A stretch of DNA of 44,811 nt from Candidatus Tumulicola scandinaviensis. GTDB lineage: Bacteria; Vulcanimicrobiota; Vulcanimicrobiia; Vulcanimicrobiales; Vulcanimicrobiaceae. Under the pieces are notes generated by a model, which did not search any database, had not been told where the DNA came from, and saw only the letters and a list, made by a program, of their open reading frames with translations. Location: positions 1-44,811 of the forward strand of contig PLLA01000103.1 in NCBI GenBank assembly GCA_003140835.1, in the 5' to 3' direction. Made by a program: the position numbers and the translations under genes. Below are positions 1 to 8,221 of this stretch, piece by piece; positions within the stretch are counted from its first letter, which is position 1; each line of letters starts with the position of its first letter.

Positions 1-2
1 AG

Positions 3-830
3 GTGCTTCTCATCACGAACGAGGAGGCGGATCGCCGCATCGCCGATCCGCGCGTCGCGGCCGTGACGCTGACCGGAAGCGAACGCGCGGGCGTCGCCGT
101 CGCCTCCGCCGCGGGCAGCGCATTGAAGAAATGCGTGCTCGAACTGGGCGGTTCCGACGCGTTCGTGGTGCTCGAGGATGCCGATTTCGAACTCGCCGCC
201 AAGACGGCCGTCACGGCGCGCTTTCAAAACAACGGCCAGAGTTGCATCGCCGCCAAACGGTTCATCGTGACGGAGCCCGTTTACGAGAGTTTCCTAGAGC
301 GCTTCGTCGCGCGAACGCGAGAACAGCGCGTCGGGAACCCGATGGACGAGCGGAACGCGCTCGGGCCCTGCGCGCGGGCCGACCTGCGCGACAACGTCGA
401 CGCGCAAGTCCGCGCGACGGTCGATCGCGGCGCACGCTTGATGACCGGCGGCAAGGTCGTCGAGGGCCCGGGCTACTTCTACGAACCGGCGATCGTGGCC
501 GACGTCGTTCCCGGCATGCGCATGTTCGACGAAGAAGTTTTTGGACCGGCGGCAGCGGTGGTGAGGGCGAAGGACGCCGGCGAAGCGATTGCTTTGGCCA
601 ACGCGTCGAGTTACGGCCTCGGCTTCAGCATATGGACGCGCGATACGGCAGCGGCCGCGGCTCTCGCCGCCCGCGTTGAAGCCGGCGCCGTCTTCGTCAA
701 CGGCATGGTCGCCAGCGATCCGCGCCTACCGTTCGGCGGCGTCAAGAAAAGCGGCTACGGGCGCGAACTTTCGTACTTCGGCCTGCACGAATTCACCAAC
801 ATTCAAACCGTTTGGATCGGCGATTCCTAG
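3..830 (+). CDS. Aldehyde dehydrogenase, succinate-semialdehyde type (5' partial)
   Basis: NAD(P)-dependent aldehyde dehydrogenase of the succinate-semialdehyde (Sad/GabD) group, which oxidises an aldehyde to the carboxylate. The N-terminal half lies outside the window and 275 residues are seen. Visible family marks are VTLTGSERAG (cofactor-side helix), ELGGSDAFVVL carrying the general-base Glu, and FQNNGQSCIAAKRF with the catalytic Cys. Further on are EEVFGP and, near the end, PFGGVKKSGYGRELS. The NNGQSC..AKRF wording is closest to the YneI/Sad branch. The first in-frame GTG at position 3 is simply the window edge, not a credible start. The true substrate cannot be fixed from this part. Confidence 0.93.
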   Translation: MLLITNEEADRRIADPRVAAVTLTGSERAGVAVASAAGSALKKCVLELGGSDAFVVLEDADFELAAKTAVTARFQNNGQSCIAAKRFIVTEPVYESFLERFVARTREQRVGNPMDERNALGPCARADLRDNVDAQVRATVDRGARLMTGGKVVEGPGYFYEPAIVADVVPGMRMFDEEVFGPAAAVVRAKDAGEAIALANASSYGLGFSIWTRDTAAAAALAARVEAGAVFVNGMVASDPRLPFGGVKKSGYGRELSYFGLHEFTNIQTVWIGDS

Positions 831-841
831 CCACGAACGCC

Positions 842-871
842 TTGACAGAAGACATGTCGCGTGCTTACTAT
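842..871 (+). promoter_or_regulatory. Sigma-70-type promoter
   Basis: A perfect -35 TTGACA at 842-847 and a -10 TACTAT at 866-871 are separated by 18 bp, just after the aldehyde dehydrogenase stop. The expected transcription start is about 877-879. It could drive the short unit that ends at the terminator at 1033-1068, or read on into the tRNA. Confidence 0.55.
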
Positions 872-877
872 GCACGT

Positions 878-1003
878 ATGGTCGTCGATAGATTAGCCCA
901 GTCCCTCGGGACATTGTCGTATCCGAATAGCGTCGTCACGGCGTCGCGATTCGTTGTCGTCACATGCCCCGAAGATCAAAAAGGCGTCGAAAACACAGGC
1001 TGA
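878..1003 (+). CDS. Possible leaderless 41-residue ORF (hypothetical)
   Basis: A 41-codon ORF starts at ATG 878, exactly where the promoter at 842-871 predicts transcription to begin, and stops 30 bp before an intrinsic terminator. It has no Shine-Dalgarno sequence, so translation would be leaderless. The peptide begins MVVDRLAQSLG and has one Cys. I recognise no family. The alternative is that the roughly 190-nt transcript (878-1068) is a non-coding RNA and the ORF is accidental. An in-frame ATG at 854 lies inside the promoter and is less likely. Confidence 0.25.
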   Translation: MVVDRLAQSLGTLSYPNSVVTASRFVVVTCPEDQKGVENTG

Positions 1004-1032
1004 AAGTCGAAGATCCACGTTACGTTTGACGA

Positions 1033-1068
1033 GGGGACGCGGCGAAGGCCGGGTCCCTAAATGTTTTT
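1033..1068 (+). terminator. Intrinsic terminator upstream of tRNA-Val
   Basis: The stem GGGAC (1034-1038) pairs with GTCCC (1053-1057). An inner GGC/GCC stem is capped by GAAG, and a T-rich run follows at 1062-1068. It ends the short unit that starts near 878. Confidence 0.55.
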
Positions 1069-1077
1069 AAGGGCCAT

Positions 1078-1153
1078 CCGCGCGTAGCTTAGCGGCGAAA
1101 GCGTCTGCCCTACAAGCAGTTCATCGGAGGTTCGAGTCCTCCCGCGCGGACCA
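1078..1153 (+). tRNA. tRNA-Val (anticodon TAC)
   Basis: A full cloverleaf can be drawn. The acceptor stem is 1078-1084 with 1143-1149 (7 bp). The D stem is GCTT/AAGC (1087-1090, 1099-1102). The anticodon stem is 1105-1108 with 1116-1119, with a T-T mismatch at its top pair. The T stem is GGAGG/CCTCC around TTCGAGT. Discriminator A and an encoded CCA are at 1150-1153. The anticodon loop is CCTACAA, giving anticodon TAC at 1111-1113, which reads GUA and related valine codons. Position 33 is C instead of the almost invariant T. Confidence 0.9.
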
Positions 1154-1181
1154 ATTCTCGATAGCGCCGTTGCGTACGTGT

Positions 1182-1222
1182 GTCCTTCGACTGCGGCGCT
1201 TCGCGCCTCCGCTCAGGATGAC
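1182..1222 (+). repeat. Intergenic palindromic repeat, copy 1
   Basis: A 41-bp element starting GTCCTTCGACT and ending CTCAGGATGAC, with an inner GGCGCTTCGCGCC hairpin. Near-identical copies lie at 3234-3274, 11531-11571 and 11581-11621. This copy overlaps the 3' end of the minus-strand aminotransferase and supplies its last codons and stop. Confidence 0.85.
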
Positions 1223-2352
1223 ACGGGGGCGGTCGCGCAGTAGGCGGCGATGCGCGCGATGCCTTCGCGCACCTGCTCGACCGGAGCGACCCAACTCAAC
1301 CGCAGCCAGCCTTCCAGCGCTTTGCCGAACGCGCTGCCGGGTATCGTCAGGACGTCGTGGTTATCAATTAAATCGTTAGCAGCGTCGAGCGACTGCACGC
1401 CGTCCGCTAAGCGTACGCAGGCGTAGAACGCGCCGTCCAACGGAGCGTGACGCAGCCTGTGTTCGGCGAGCGCGGCGAGGACGGCCCTTCGCTGTTCGGC
1501 ATACCAACTCGCGTGCTCGCGTATGCCGTCGGCTGAAGCGAAAACGTGTAAGGCGACATGCTGGGCGAACGTATCGGTGCACGAGGTCACCCAGGCGTGC
1601 GCTTTGACGGCCTGCTCGATGAAACTCTCCGGAGCTAGGATCCAACCGAGCCGCAGGCCCGTCAACGCATTGCTTTTGCTGATCGAGTTAGTCACGATCG
1701 TGTGCGGATAGCATTCGGCCAAATAGGCCGCATCATCGACGAAGGTTTGCTCGCGGTAGATTTCGTCGTGAATCAACCACACGTGCTTGCCGTGACGCCT
1801 CTCGAGCGCGCGCGCGAGTACGTCGGCTTGATCCTGCGCCAAAACTCGGCTGGTGGGGTTGCACGGGGAACACAGCACGATCGCTCGCGTCGCGTCGGTG
1901 ACGCCGGCGAGTATTCGGTCGGCATCGAACGCAAAGTCGTCGTCCTCAAGCATGCTCACCGTGCGGCACGCGACGCCGTCGAGAGCGGCCATTTTTACAT
2001 ACGACGGAAAGGCCGGTTCGACGACCAGCAACTCGTCCTGGGCGGGATCGAGCAGCGTCATCAGCGTGACGTACATCGCTTCCTGCGACCCAGCCGTCAC
2101 GCATACGTTCGCGCCGTTATCCAGACCCGGATACGCATAGTGACGCGCGATCGCTTCGCGCAACGCCGGATCGCCGGCATTGGCCGTGTATTTGACGCCG
2201 CGTTCGGCGACGTGCCGCATCGCATACTCGAAGTGCGCGCGCGTCGGAAGCAGCGTCGGTTCGCCCAGACCGAGATCGATCGACGTCGGACGCTTGCGGT
2301 CGGCGACCTGGCGAATCAGCGAGCCGGGAATTGCGCGAACGCGTGGATTCAT
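1213..2352 (-). CDS. PLP-dependent class I/II aminotransferase, likely succinyl-diaminopimelate aminotransferase
   Basis: Fold-type I aminotransferase of 379 residues, close to the usual length. Visible marks are GLGEPTLLPT near residue 28, CVTAGSQEAMY (PLP phosphate region), CSPCNPTSRVL, an HDEIYRE motif with the PLP-pyridine Asp, and SISKSNALTGLRLGW with the Schiff-base Lys. The start ATG overlaps the dapD stop by 4 bp (ATGA), so the two are translationally coupled. This pairing suggests the DapC step, N-succinyl-L,L-diaminopimelate transamination, in lysine and peptidoglycan synthesis. Substrate is inferred from context only; a general aspartate-type aminotransferase is the alternative. 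Its last three codons lie in the intergenic repeat. Confidence 0.85.
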   Translation of the reverse strand: MNPRVRAIPGSLIRQVADRKRPTSIDLGLGEPTLLPTRAHFEYAMRHVAERGVKYTANAGDPALREAIARHYAYPGLDNGANVCVTAGSQEAMYVTLMTLLDPAQDELLVVEPAFPSYVKMAALDGVACRTVSMLEDDDFAFDADRILAGVTDATRAIVLCSPCNPTSRVLAQDQADVLARALERRHGKHVWLIHDEIYREQTFVDDAAYLAECYPHTIVTNSISKSNALTGLRLGWILAPESFIEQAVKAHAWVTSCTDTFAQHVALHVFASADGIREHASWYAEQRRAVLAALAEHRLRHAPLDGAFYACVRLADGVQSLDAANDLIDNHDVLTIPGSAFGKALEGWLRLSWVAPVEQVREGIARIAAYCATAPVSS

Positions 2353-3173
2353 ACGGCGATCTCGTGCTCTCGCAACGCCGCATTCAGCGACGTCTTACGG
2401 TCGGTGGACGCGTCGCGAGTTCCCACGATGAGCGCGCAGGGCGTGCCGTACTCACCGGCCGGAAACGCTTTCGGCTGCATCCCCGGAATAACGACCGCGC
2501 GCGCCGGGACGCGCCCGCGCACGACCACCGGCTCGCTTCCCCGCACGTCGACGATCGGCGTGCTAGCGGTCAAGACGACGCCCGCGCCGAGGACCGCTTC
2601 GCGCTCGACCCGGACGCCCTCGACCACGATGCAACGCGAACCGATGAATGCGCCGTCCTCGACGATCACCGGCGTCGCTTGCGGCGGTTCGAGGACGCCC
2701 CCGATGCCGACTCCGCCGGAAAGATGTACGTTCTTCCCGATTTGCGCGCAGGAACCGACCGTCGCCCACGTGTCGATCATGCTGCCTTCGTCCACATATG
2801 CGCCGACGTTCACATAGCCGGGCATCAGAATCACCCCGCGGCCGAGAAAACTGCCATACCGCGCGACGCCCGGCGGAACGCAGCGCACGCCCAGCTTCTT
2901 GTAGTTTCGTTTTACGGGCAGTTTGTCGTAAAAAACCAGCGCATCATCATCGCCGCCCATCCAGCCGGAGTCGCGGCGCTGGAAGTACAGCAAAATCGCT
3001 TGCTTCACCCACGCGTTGGTCACCCAGTCGTCGCCGGCCGGTTCGGCAACGCGCAGGTCGCCGTCGTCGAGCGCTTCCATCACGCGGTCGACAACGCGGC
3101 CGTCGCGCCCACGCACGTCGCCGTCGCCGCGCACCAGCGCCTCGATCCCCTCGCGTAACTCGTCCTGCTTCAT
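2349..3173 (-). CDS. dapD: Tetrahydrodipicolinate N-succinyltransferase
   Basis: Cytosolic enzyme that transfers succinyl from succinyl-CoA to tetrahydrodipicolinate, committing to the succinylase branch of diaminopimelate/lysine synthesis. The protein has an N-terminal helical domain with LRVAEPAGDDWVTNAW. It then forms a left-handed beta-helix of hexapeptide repeats, with the strongly conserved VNVGAYVDEGSMIDTWATVG and NVHLSGGVGIGGVLEP blocks. At 274 residues it matches the E. coli enzyme. I chose ATG 3173 because the protein then begins MKQDELREGIEAL, in register with E. coli DapD; an upstream ATG at 3215 would add 14 residues. No strong Shine-Dalgarno is seen. It is first in a two-gene operon with the aminotransferase. 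Confidence 0.95.
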   Translation of the reverse strand: MKQDELREGIEALVRGDGDVRGRDGRVVDRVMEALDDGDLRVAEPAGDDWVTNAWVKQAILLYFQRRDSGWMGGDDDALVFYDKLPVKRNYKKLGVRCVPPGVARYGSFLGRGVILMPGYVNVGAYVDEGSMIDTWATVGSCAQIGKNVHLSGGVGIGGVLEPPQATPVIVEDGAFIGSRCIVVEGVRVEREAVLGAGVVLTASTPIVDVRGSEPVVVRGRVPARAVVIPGMQPKAFPAGEYGTPCALIVGTRDASTDRKTSLNAALREHEIAV

Positions 3174-3233
3174 TCTGGTAGTGGCCGCTTTACGTCGCAG
3201 CGCACGCAGTACCATGCCGGATCGCTCGCGGCC

Positions 3234-3274
3234 GTCCTTCGACTACGGCGCTACGCGCCTCCGCTCAGGATGAC
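3234..3274 (+). repeat. Intergenic palindromic repeat, copy 2
   Basis: Same 41-bp element as at 1182-1222, with two base changes in the left part (ACTACGGCGCTAC). It lies in the gap between the divergent dapD and tkt genes. No clear promoter was found in the rest of that gap. Confidence 0.85.
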
Positions 3275-3363
3275 AACAAGGGCGCGCCTCGAAATGACCT
3301 CATCCCTCCCGAAGGGTGTCTTTTCTTCGCCCGCACGCCGGTCGAATTATAAAAGGAGAAGTC

Positions 3364-5367
3364 GTGCCGAACTCCCCCGCGGACGAGCAGCGCATCAACG
3401 CAATCCGGTTCTTGGCGGTCGATGCCGTTCAGAAGGCCAACTCCGGGCACCCGGGCATGCCGATGGGCGCGGCGGCGATGGCCTACGCGCTTTGGACGCG
3501 GCACTTGCACTTCAATCCGCAGGATCCGCACTGGCTCAACCGTGACCGCTTCGTGCTTTCGGCCGGGCACGGCTCGATGCTCCTGTACGCGCTGCTGTAC
3601 CTTACCGGCTACGATCTTAGTCTCGACGACATCAAGTCGTTCCGGCAGTGGGGGAGCAAGACGCCCGGCCATCCCGAAGCCGAGCGGACTCCCGGCGTCG
3701 AAGCAACGACCGGTCCGTTGGGACAGGGCATCGCCAACGCGGTCGGTATGGCGGTCGCCGAAGCGCACCTGGGCGCCGTCTACAATCGCGAAGACCAGCC
3801 GATCGTCGATCACTTTACCTACGTCATCTGCGGCGACGGCGACCTCATGGAAGGCATCAGTCAGGAGGCGCTGTCGCTGGCGGGCCACCTCAAACTCGGG
3901 AAGCTGATCGCCTTCTACGACGACAACTTGGTGTCGCTGGCAGGGCCGACCGACATTACGCTCACCGATGAAGCCGCCGAGCGTTTCGAAGCCAGCGGGT
4001 GGCACACGCAGTTCGTCGACGTTGCCCACGGTAACGACGTCGACACCATCGATCAGGCGATCGTCGTCGCCAAGAACGTGACCGATCGTCCGTCGCTGAT
4101 CATCGTCCGCACTCACATCGGTTACGGCTCGCCGCGTCAAGACAGCTACTTAGCGCACGGCGAAGCGCTCGGTCCCGAGAACGTTAAGAAAGCAAAAACA
4201 GAGCTGGGCTGGCCGCTCGAGCCGGACTTCTACGTGCCCGACGACGTCCTGAAATTCTTTCGCGAGGCCGGCGCCAAGGGCGGCGAACTGGAAGCGAAGT
4301 GGCAAACGGTCTTCGACGCATGGAAGACCGCCAACGCCGATCTGGCGGCACAACTGGAACGCGCCTTGCGCGGCGAGGTGCCCGCGAATCTTCCGTGGCC
4401 CGCATTCACCGAACAGAACGGCAGCGTGGCGACGCGCGATGCCGGCGGCACCGTCATGAACGCGATAGCCGAAAGCCTGCCGGAGCTGGTGGGCGGCTCG
4501 GCCGATCTCGACCCCTCGACCAAGACCTACTTGAAAAACTGCGGCGACTTTGCGCCGGGGAACTACGCAGGCCGCAACATTCACTACGGCGTGCGCGAGC
4601 ACGCGATGGTCGCGATCACGAACGGGATCGCGCTGCACGGCGCGCTGCTGCCGTTCTCGGCAACCTTCTTCAACTTCGCCGACTACTGCAAGCCGGCCAT
4701 ACGCCTGGCGTGTCTCACGCAGCTGCACTGCGTCTTCGTCTTTACGCACGACTCGGTGTTCCTGGGCGAAGACGGTCCCACGCACGAGCCCATCGAGCAG
4801 CTCGCGATGCTGCGTGCGACGCCGAACTGTAACGTCGTGCGGCCGGCGGACTCACTCGAAGTGCTCGAAGCCTGGAAGCTGGCCGTCGGCGTCAAGGGCA
4901 CGCCGTGGGTCTTGGTGCTCTCGCGCCAAAAACTTCCGTTCTTAGGCGCGCGCGACGCGGCCGTTTCCAAAGGCGCGTACGTCTTGACCGATGCTTCAGA
5001 TGGGAATCCCGACCTCTTGCTCATCGCGACCGGCTCAGAAGTGTCGCTCGCAGTCGACGCCAAGAAGATTCTCGACGGCAAGGGCGTGCGCACGCGCATC
5101 GTGTCGATGCCGTGCTGGGAACTCTTCGACGAGCAGTCGCAGGAATACAAAGACTCAGTTCTTCCGCCGGCAGTCACGGCGCGCATGTCGATCGAAGCCG
5201 GCGCGACGCTGGGATGGGCACGCTACGTCGGCGACCACGGCTTCGCGTTCGGGATCGACCACTTCGGCGCGTCGGCACCGGCCGCCGAGATTGCCAAAGG
5301 CTTCGGCTTTACGGCCGACAACGTCGCGCAACTCGCGCTCGAGAAATTCGCACTCGCCATTCCTTAG
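3364..5367 (+). CDS. tkt: Transketolase
   Basis: Thiamine-diphosphate enzyme of the non-oxidative pentose phosphate pathway that moves two-carbon units between sugar phosphates. The 667 residues match the family. Marks in order: [12 protein letters not shown] near the N-terminus, [18 protein letters not shown], the ThDP/Mg motif [13 protein letters not shown] near residue 157, [12 protein letters not shown] at the pyrimidine domain, and [15 protein letters not shown] near 470. The start is taken as GTG 3364 because AGGAG at 3354-3358 sits 5 bp upstream; an in-frame upstream start at 3316 lacks a ribosome site. It is the first gene of the pentose phosphate operon, with tal-pgi starting 13 bp after its stop. 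Confidence 0.95.
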   Translation: MPNSPADEQRINAIRFLAVDAVQKANSGHPGMPMGAAAMAYALWTRHLHFNPQDPHWLNRDRFVLSAGHGSMLLYALLYLTGYDLSLDDIKSFRQWGSKTPGHPEAERTPGVEATTGPLGQGIANAVGMAVAEAHLGAVYNREDQPIVDHFTYVICGDGDLMEGISQEALSLAGHLKLGKLIAFYDDNLVSLAGPTDITLTDEAAERFEASGWHTQFVDVAHGNDVDTIDQAIVVAKNVTDRPSLIIVRTHIGYGSPRQDSYLAHGEALGPENVKKAKTELGWPLEPDFYVPDDVLKFFREAGAKGGELEAKWQTVFDAWKTANADLAAQLERALRGEVPANLPWPAFTEQNGSVATRDAGGTVMNAIAESLPELVGGSADLDPSTKTYLKNCGDFAPGNYAGRNIHYGVREHAMVAITNGIALHGALLPFSATFFNFADYCKPAIRLACLTQLHCVFVFTHDSVFLGEDGPTHEPIEQLAMLRATPNCNVVRPADSLEVLEAWKLAVGVKGTPWVLVLSRQKLPFLGARDAAVSKGAYVLTDASDGNPDLLLIATGSEVSLAVDAKKILDGKGVRTRIVSMPCWELFDEQSQEYKDSVLPPAVTARMSIEAGATLGWARYVGDHGFAFGIDHFGASAPAAEIAKGFGFTADNVAQLALEKFALAIP

Positions 5368-5380
5368 GAGACGGACCATC

Positions 5381-8221
5381 GTGAAAAACCAACTGCAGGA
5401 GCTGCTCGATGCCGGACAGAGCGTTTGGCTCGACAACCTTCGCCGCAGCATGTTCGCCTCGGGTGAGCTCAAACGGATGATCGAGCGCGGCCTTCGCGGC
5501 ATGACTAGCAATCCAACGATCTTTGAAAAGGCGATCGGCGCTGGAAACGACTACGACGATCAACTTCGCCAGCTGGTCGGCTCGGAGAAGAACGCGGAAG
5601 CGCTCTTTTGGGACCTCGCCATTGCAGACATCCAGCACGCCTGCGACGAGTTCGCAACCGTCTACGATTCGTCGGGCGGGAATGACGGATTCGTCAGCCT
5701 GGAAGTTTCGCCGCTGCTCGCACGCGAGACGCAGGGCACGATCGCGATGGCCAAAGAGCTGTGGGCGCGCGTCGGCCGGCGCAATCTGATGGTCAAGATT
5801 CCGGGCACCAAGGAGGGTCTGCCGGCAATCGAGGAATGCATTTACGAAGGCCTCAACATCAACGTCACGCTGATTTTCTCGGTCGATATGTACGAGAAGG
5901 CGGCGCGGGCGTACGTGAAAGGCCTGCAGCGGCGCCTCGCCGAGAACAAGCCGATCGATAAAATTCGCTCGGTGAATTCGGTTTTCGTCAGCCGCATCGA
6001 CAGCGCCATCGACAAGATGCTGCACGCGCGCATCGCGAAGGGCGAAAAGCTGGAACCGCTGCTCGGCAAAACCGGCATCGCTAACTTAAAGCTTACCTAC
6101 CAGAAGTTTAAAGAGATCTTCCTCGGCGACGAATTCGCGCCGGTCAAGGCGGCCGGCGGCGCGGTTCAGCGCCCGCTGTGGGCGTCGACCTCCACTAAAG
6201 ATCCGAATTATCCCGATTTAATGTATGTCGAGACCGTCGTCGGACCCGACACCGTTAACACGATGCCGCCGCAGACGCTCGACGCGCTGCTCGATCACGG
6301 GAAAATCGTTCCCGCCACGGTCGAAACCAATCTCGCCGGCGTTCACGACGTCATGAAGGCGCTCCAAGACGCAAAAATTTCGCTCTTCGACGTTACCGAA
6401 CAGTTGCAAACCGAAGGCGTCACCCTGTTCTCCGATTCGTTCGCCGCGCTACTGGGCGCCATCGTCTACAAACAGAAGCTGCTGGAAGGCGATGGAGCCG
6501 AACGAGTCCGGTTATCGCTCGGACCGTCGCAGGCATCGTTCGACGCGGCGCTGGAATCGCTGGCGTCGGCCGATTTTCTAAAGCGCCTGTGGGCACTCGA
6601 CCCGACTCTTTGGTCGAGCGAACCCGCCGCCGCGGAAATCATCAAGAAGTCGTTGGGATGGCTCGCGATTCAGCAGCACATGCTCGAAGGGGTGCCCGAG
6701 TTGCGCGCGTTCGGCGTCGACGCTAAAGAAAAGTTCGACTTCGCGGTGGTGTGCGGCATGGGCGGAAGTTCGCTCGCACCGGACATCCTCGCCGATACGT
6801 TTGGCAAATACGGCGGTTATCCCGAGTTGCTGGTGCTCGACTCGACGTGCCCGCAACAAATTCGCGAGCTCGAGGAACGCATTCGCGTGGCCGACACGCT
6901 CTTCATCATCTCCAGCAAGAGCGGCACGACCACCGAGCCGAACGCCTTTTACGCCTACTTTCACGAAAAGGTTACCAAACAGCTGGGCGCAGCGGTAGCC
7001 GGCCGCAGCTTCGTCGCCATTACCGATCCGGGAAGCCCGCTCGAGACCGAGGCGAAAGAATGCAACTTCCTGGCGTGTTTCGATAACGATCCGAACATCG
7101 GCGGCCGCTATTCCGCGCTGTCGTACGTCGGCATCGCGCCGTCGGCGGTGGCCGGATACGACATCAACTTGCTGCTCGATCGCGCGCTGGGCGCGATGCA
7201 CGCAAACGATCGCACGGTCGACGTCAAGACGGCACCGGGCCTGCGCCTCGGCGCCGCGTTCGGCGGCCTCGCTGTCGCCGGACGCGACAAGTTAACGATC
7301 GTGACGCATCCCGACGTCAGAGCGTTCGGTGCGTGGGCCGAGCAGCTGATCGCCGAATCGACCGGCAAGCACGGTAAGGGCATCGTGCCGGTTGAGAACG
7401 AGCCGCTCTGCGCGCCCGGCGTTTACTCCGACGATCGCCTGTTCATCTACGTCGGCGCGAATCTCCCCGACCCCGACCCCGGCGTCGACGAGAAGCTGCG
7501 CGCGCTCGAAGCCGCCGGACATCCGGTGGTTCGTCTCGACATGAACGACGAATACGATCTCGGCGAGCAGTTCTACCTGTGGGAGATTGCGGTTGCGGCC
7601 GCGGGCGTGGTTCTCGGCATCGACGCCTTCGATCAACCCAACGTGCAGGAGTCGAAAGACAATACGGTCGCGCTGCTCAAGGAATACGCGCAAAAGGGAA
7701 GCTTCGACGAACCGAAAGCCGACGTTGAAGGCCCAACGTTCGACGTAACCTACCTCTCCGGCAGCCGCAAGATTCGCGCGCAGGCTCCGGTTCCAGCCTT
7801 GGCCGGTCTGTTCGCGCAGATGCGGCCGCACGACTACAACGCCATTACCGCCTACATCGCGCGCAACCAAACGCATGTGGAGTTATTGCAAGAGCTGCGC
7901 CTGAAGATCCGCGACGCGCGCAAAGTCGCTACAACCGTCGGCTTCGGCCCACGGTTCCTGCACTCGACCGGCCAACTGCACAAGGGCGGCCCCGACACGT
8001 GCGTTGCGTTGCAGATCGTGGCCGACGATCCGGAAGATCCGAACATTCCGGGCATGCACGTCGGGTTTCGCACGCTCTTGGCCGCGCAAGCGTTGGGCGA
8101 TTGGATGTCGCTCGATCAGCGTCACCGGCGCGGCGTGCGCGTGCACCTCAAGGGCGACGTCGAGGCGGGATTGCGCGCGCTCATCGCCGCGGCTGACGAG
8201 GCTTTGTCGGTCCGCGCATGA
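5381..8221 (+). CDS. Bifunctional transaldolase / glucose-6-phosphate isomerase
   Basis: Natural fusion of two cytosolic sugar-phosphate enzymes, 946 residues. Residues 1 to about 370 are transaldolase: MTSNPTIFEKAI near 41-52, and MVKIPGTKEG with the likely Schiff-base Lys139. Residues from about 430 are phosphoglucose isomerase: CGMGGSSLAPDIL near 455-470, SSKSGTTTEPN near 510 (sugar-phosphate binding), GGRYSALS near 573, and a C-terminal GQLHKGGPDTC. Start GTG 5381 has TAGGAG about 10 bp upstream; the longer open frame from 4991 only overlaps tkt. The stop overlaps zwf by 4 bp (ATGA). The fusion type is known (bifunctional transaldolase/phosphoglucose isomerase), so it is notable but not new. 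Confidence 0.93.
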   Translation: MKNQLQELLDAGQSVWLDNLRRSMFASGELKRMIERGLRGMTSNPTIFEKAIGAGNDYDDQLRQLVGSEKNAEALFWDLAIADIQHACDEFATVYDSSGGNDGFVSLEVSPLLARETQGTIAMAKELWARVGRRNLMVKIPGTKEGLPAIEECIYEGLNINVTLIFSVDMYEKAARAYVKGLQRRLAENKPIDKIRSVNSVFVSRIDSAIDKMLHARIAKGEKLEPLLGKTGIANLKLTYQKFKEIFLGDEFAPVKAAGGAVQRPLWASTSTKDPNYPDLMYVETVVGPDTVNTMPPQTLDALLDHGKIVPATVETNLAGVHDVMKALQDAKISLFDVTEQLQTEGVTLFSDSFAALLGAIVYKQKLLEGDGAERVRLSLGPSQASFDAALESLASADFLKRLWALDPTLWSSEPAAAEIIKKSLGWLAIQQHMLEGVPELRAFGVDAKEKFDFAVVCGMGGSSLAPDILADTFGKYGGYPELLVLDSTCPQQIRELEERIRVADTLFIISSKSGTTTEPNAFYAYFHEKVTKQLGAAVAGRSFVAITDPGSPLETEAKECNFLACFDNDPNIGGRYSALSYVGIAPSAVAGYDINLLLDRALGAMHANDRTVDVKTAPGLRLGAAFGGLAVAGRDKLTIVTHPDVRAFGAWAEQLIAESTGKHGKGIVPVENEPLCAPGVYSDDRLFIYVGANLPDPDPGVDEKLRALEAAGHPVVRLDMNDEYDLGEQFYLWEIAVAAAGVVLGIDAFDQPNVQESKDNTVALLKEYAQKGSFDEPKADVEGPTFDVTYLSGSRKIRAQAPVPALAGLFAQMRPHDYNAITAYIARNQTHVELLQELRLKIRDARKVATTVGFGPRFLHSTGQLHKGGPDTCVALQIVADDPEDPNIPGMHVGFRTLLAAQALGDWMSLDQRHRRGVRVHLKGDVEAGLRALIAAADEALSVRA

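Noticed and set aside
1702-2817. 371-codon plus-strand frame across the aminotransferase and dapD
   Set aside because: Runs antisense through two well-supported genes and resembles no protein family.
3265-4140. 291-codon minus-strand frame opposite transketolase
   Set aside because: Antisense shadow of tkt; high-GC third positions open the opposite strand, and the translation has no family features.
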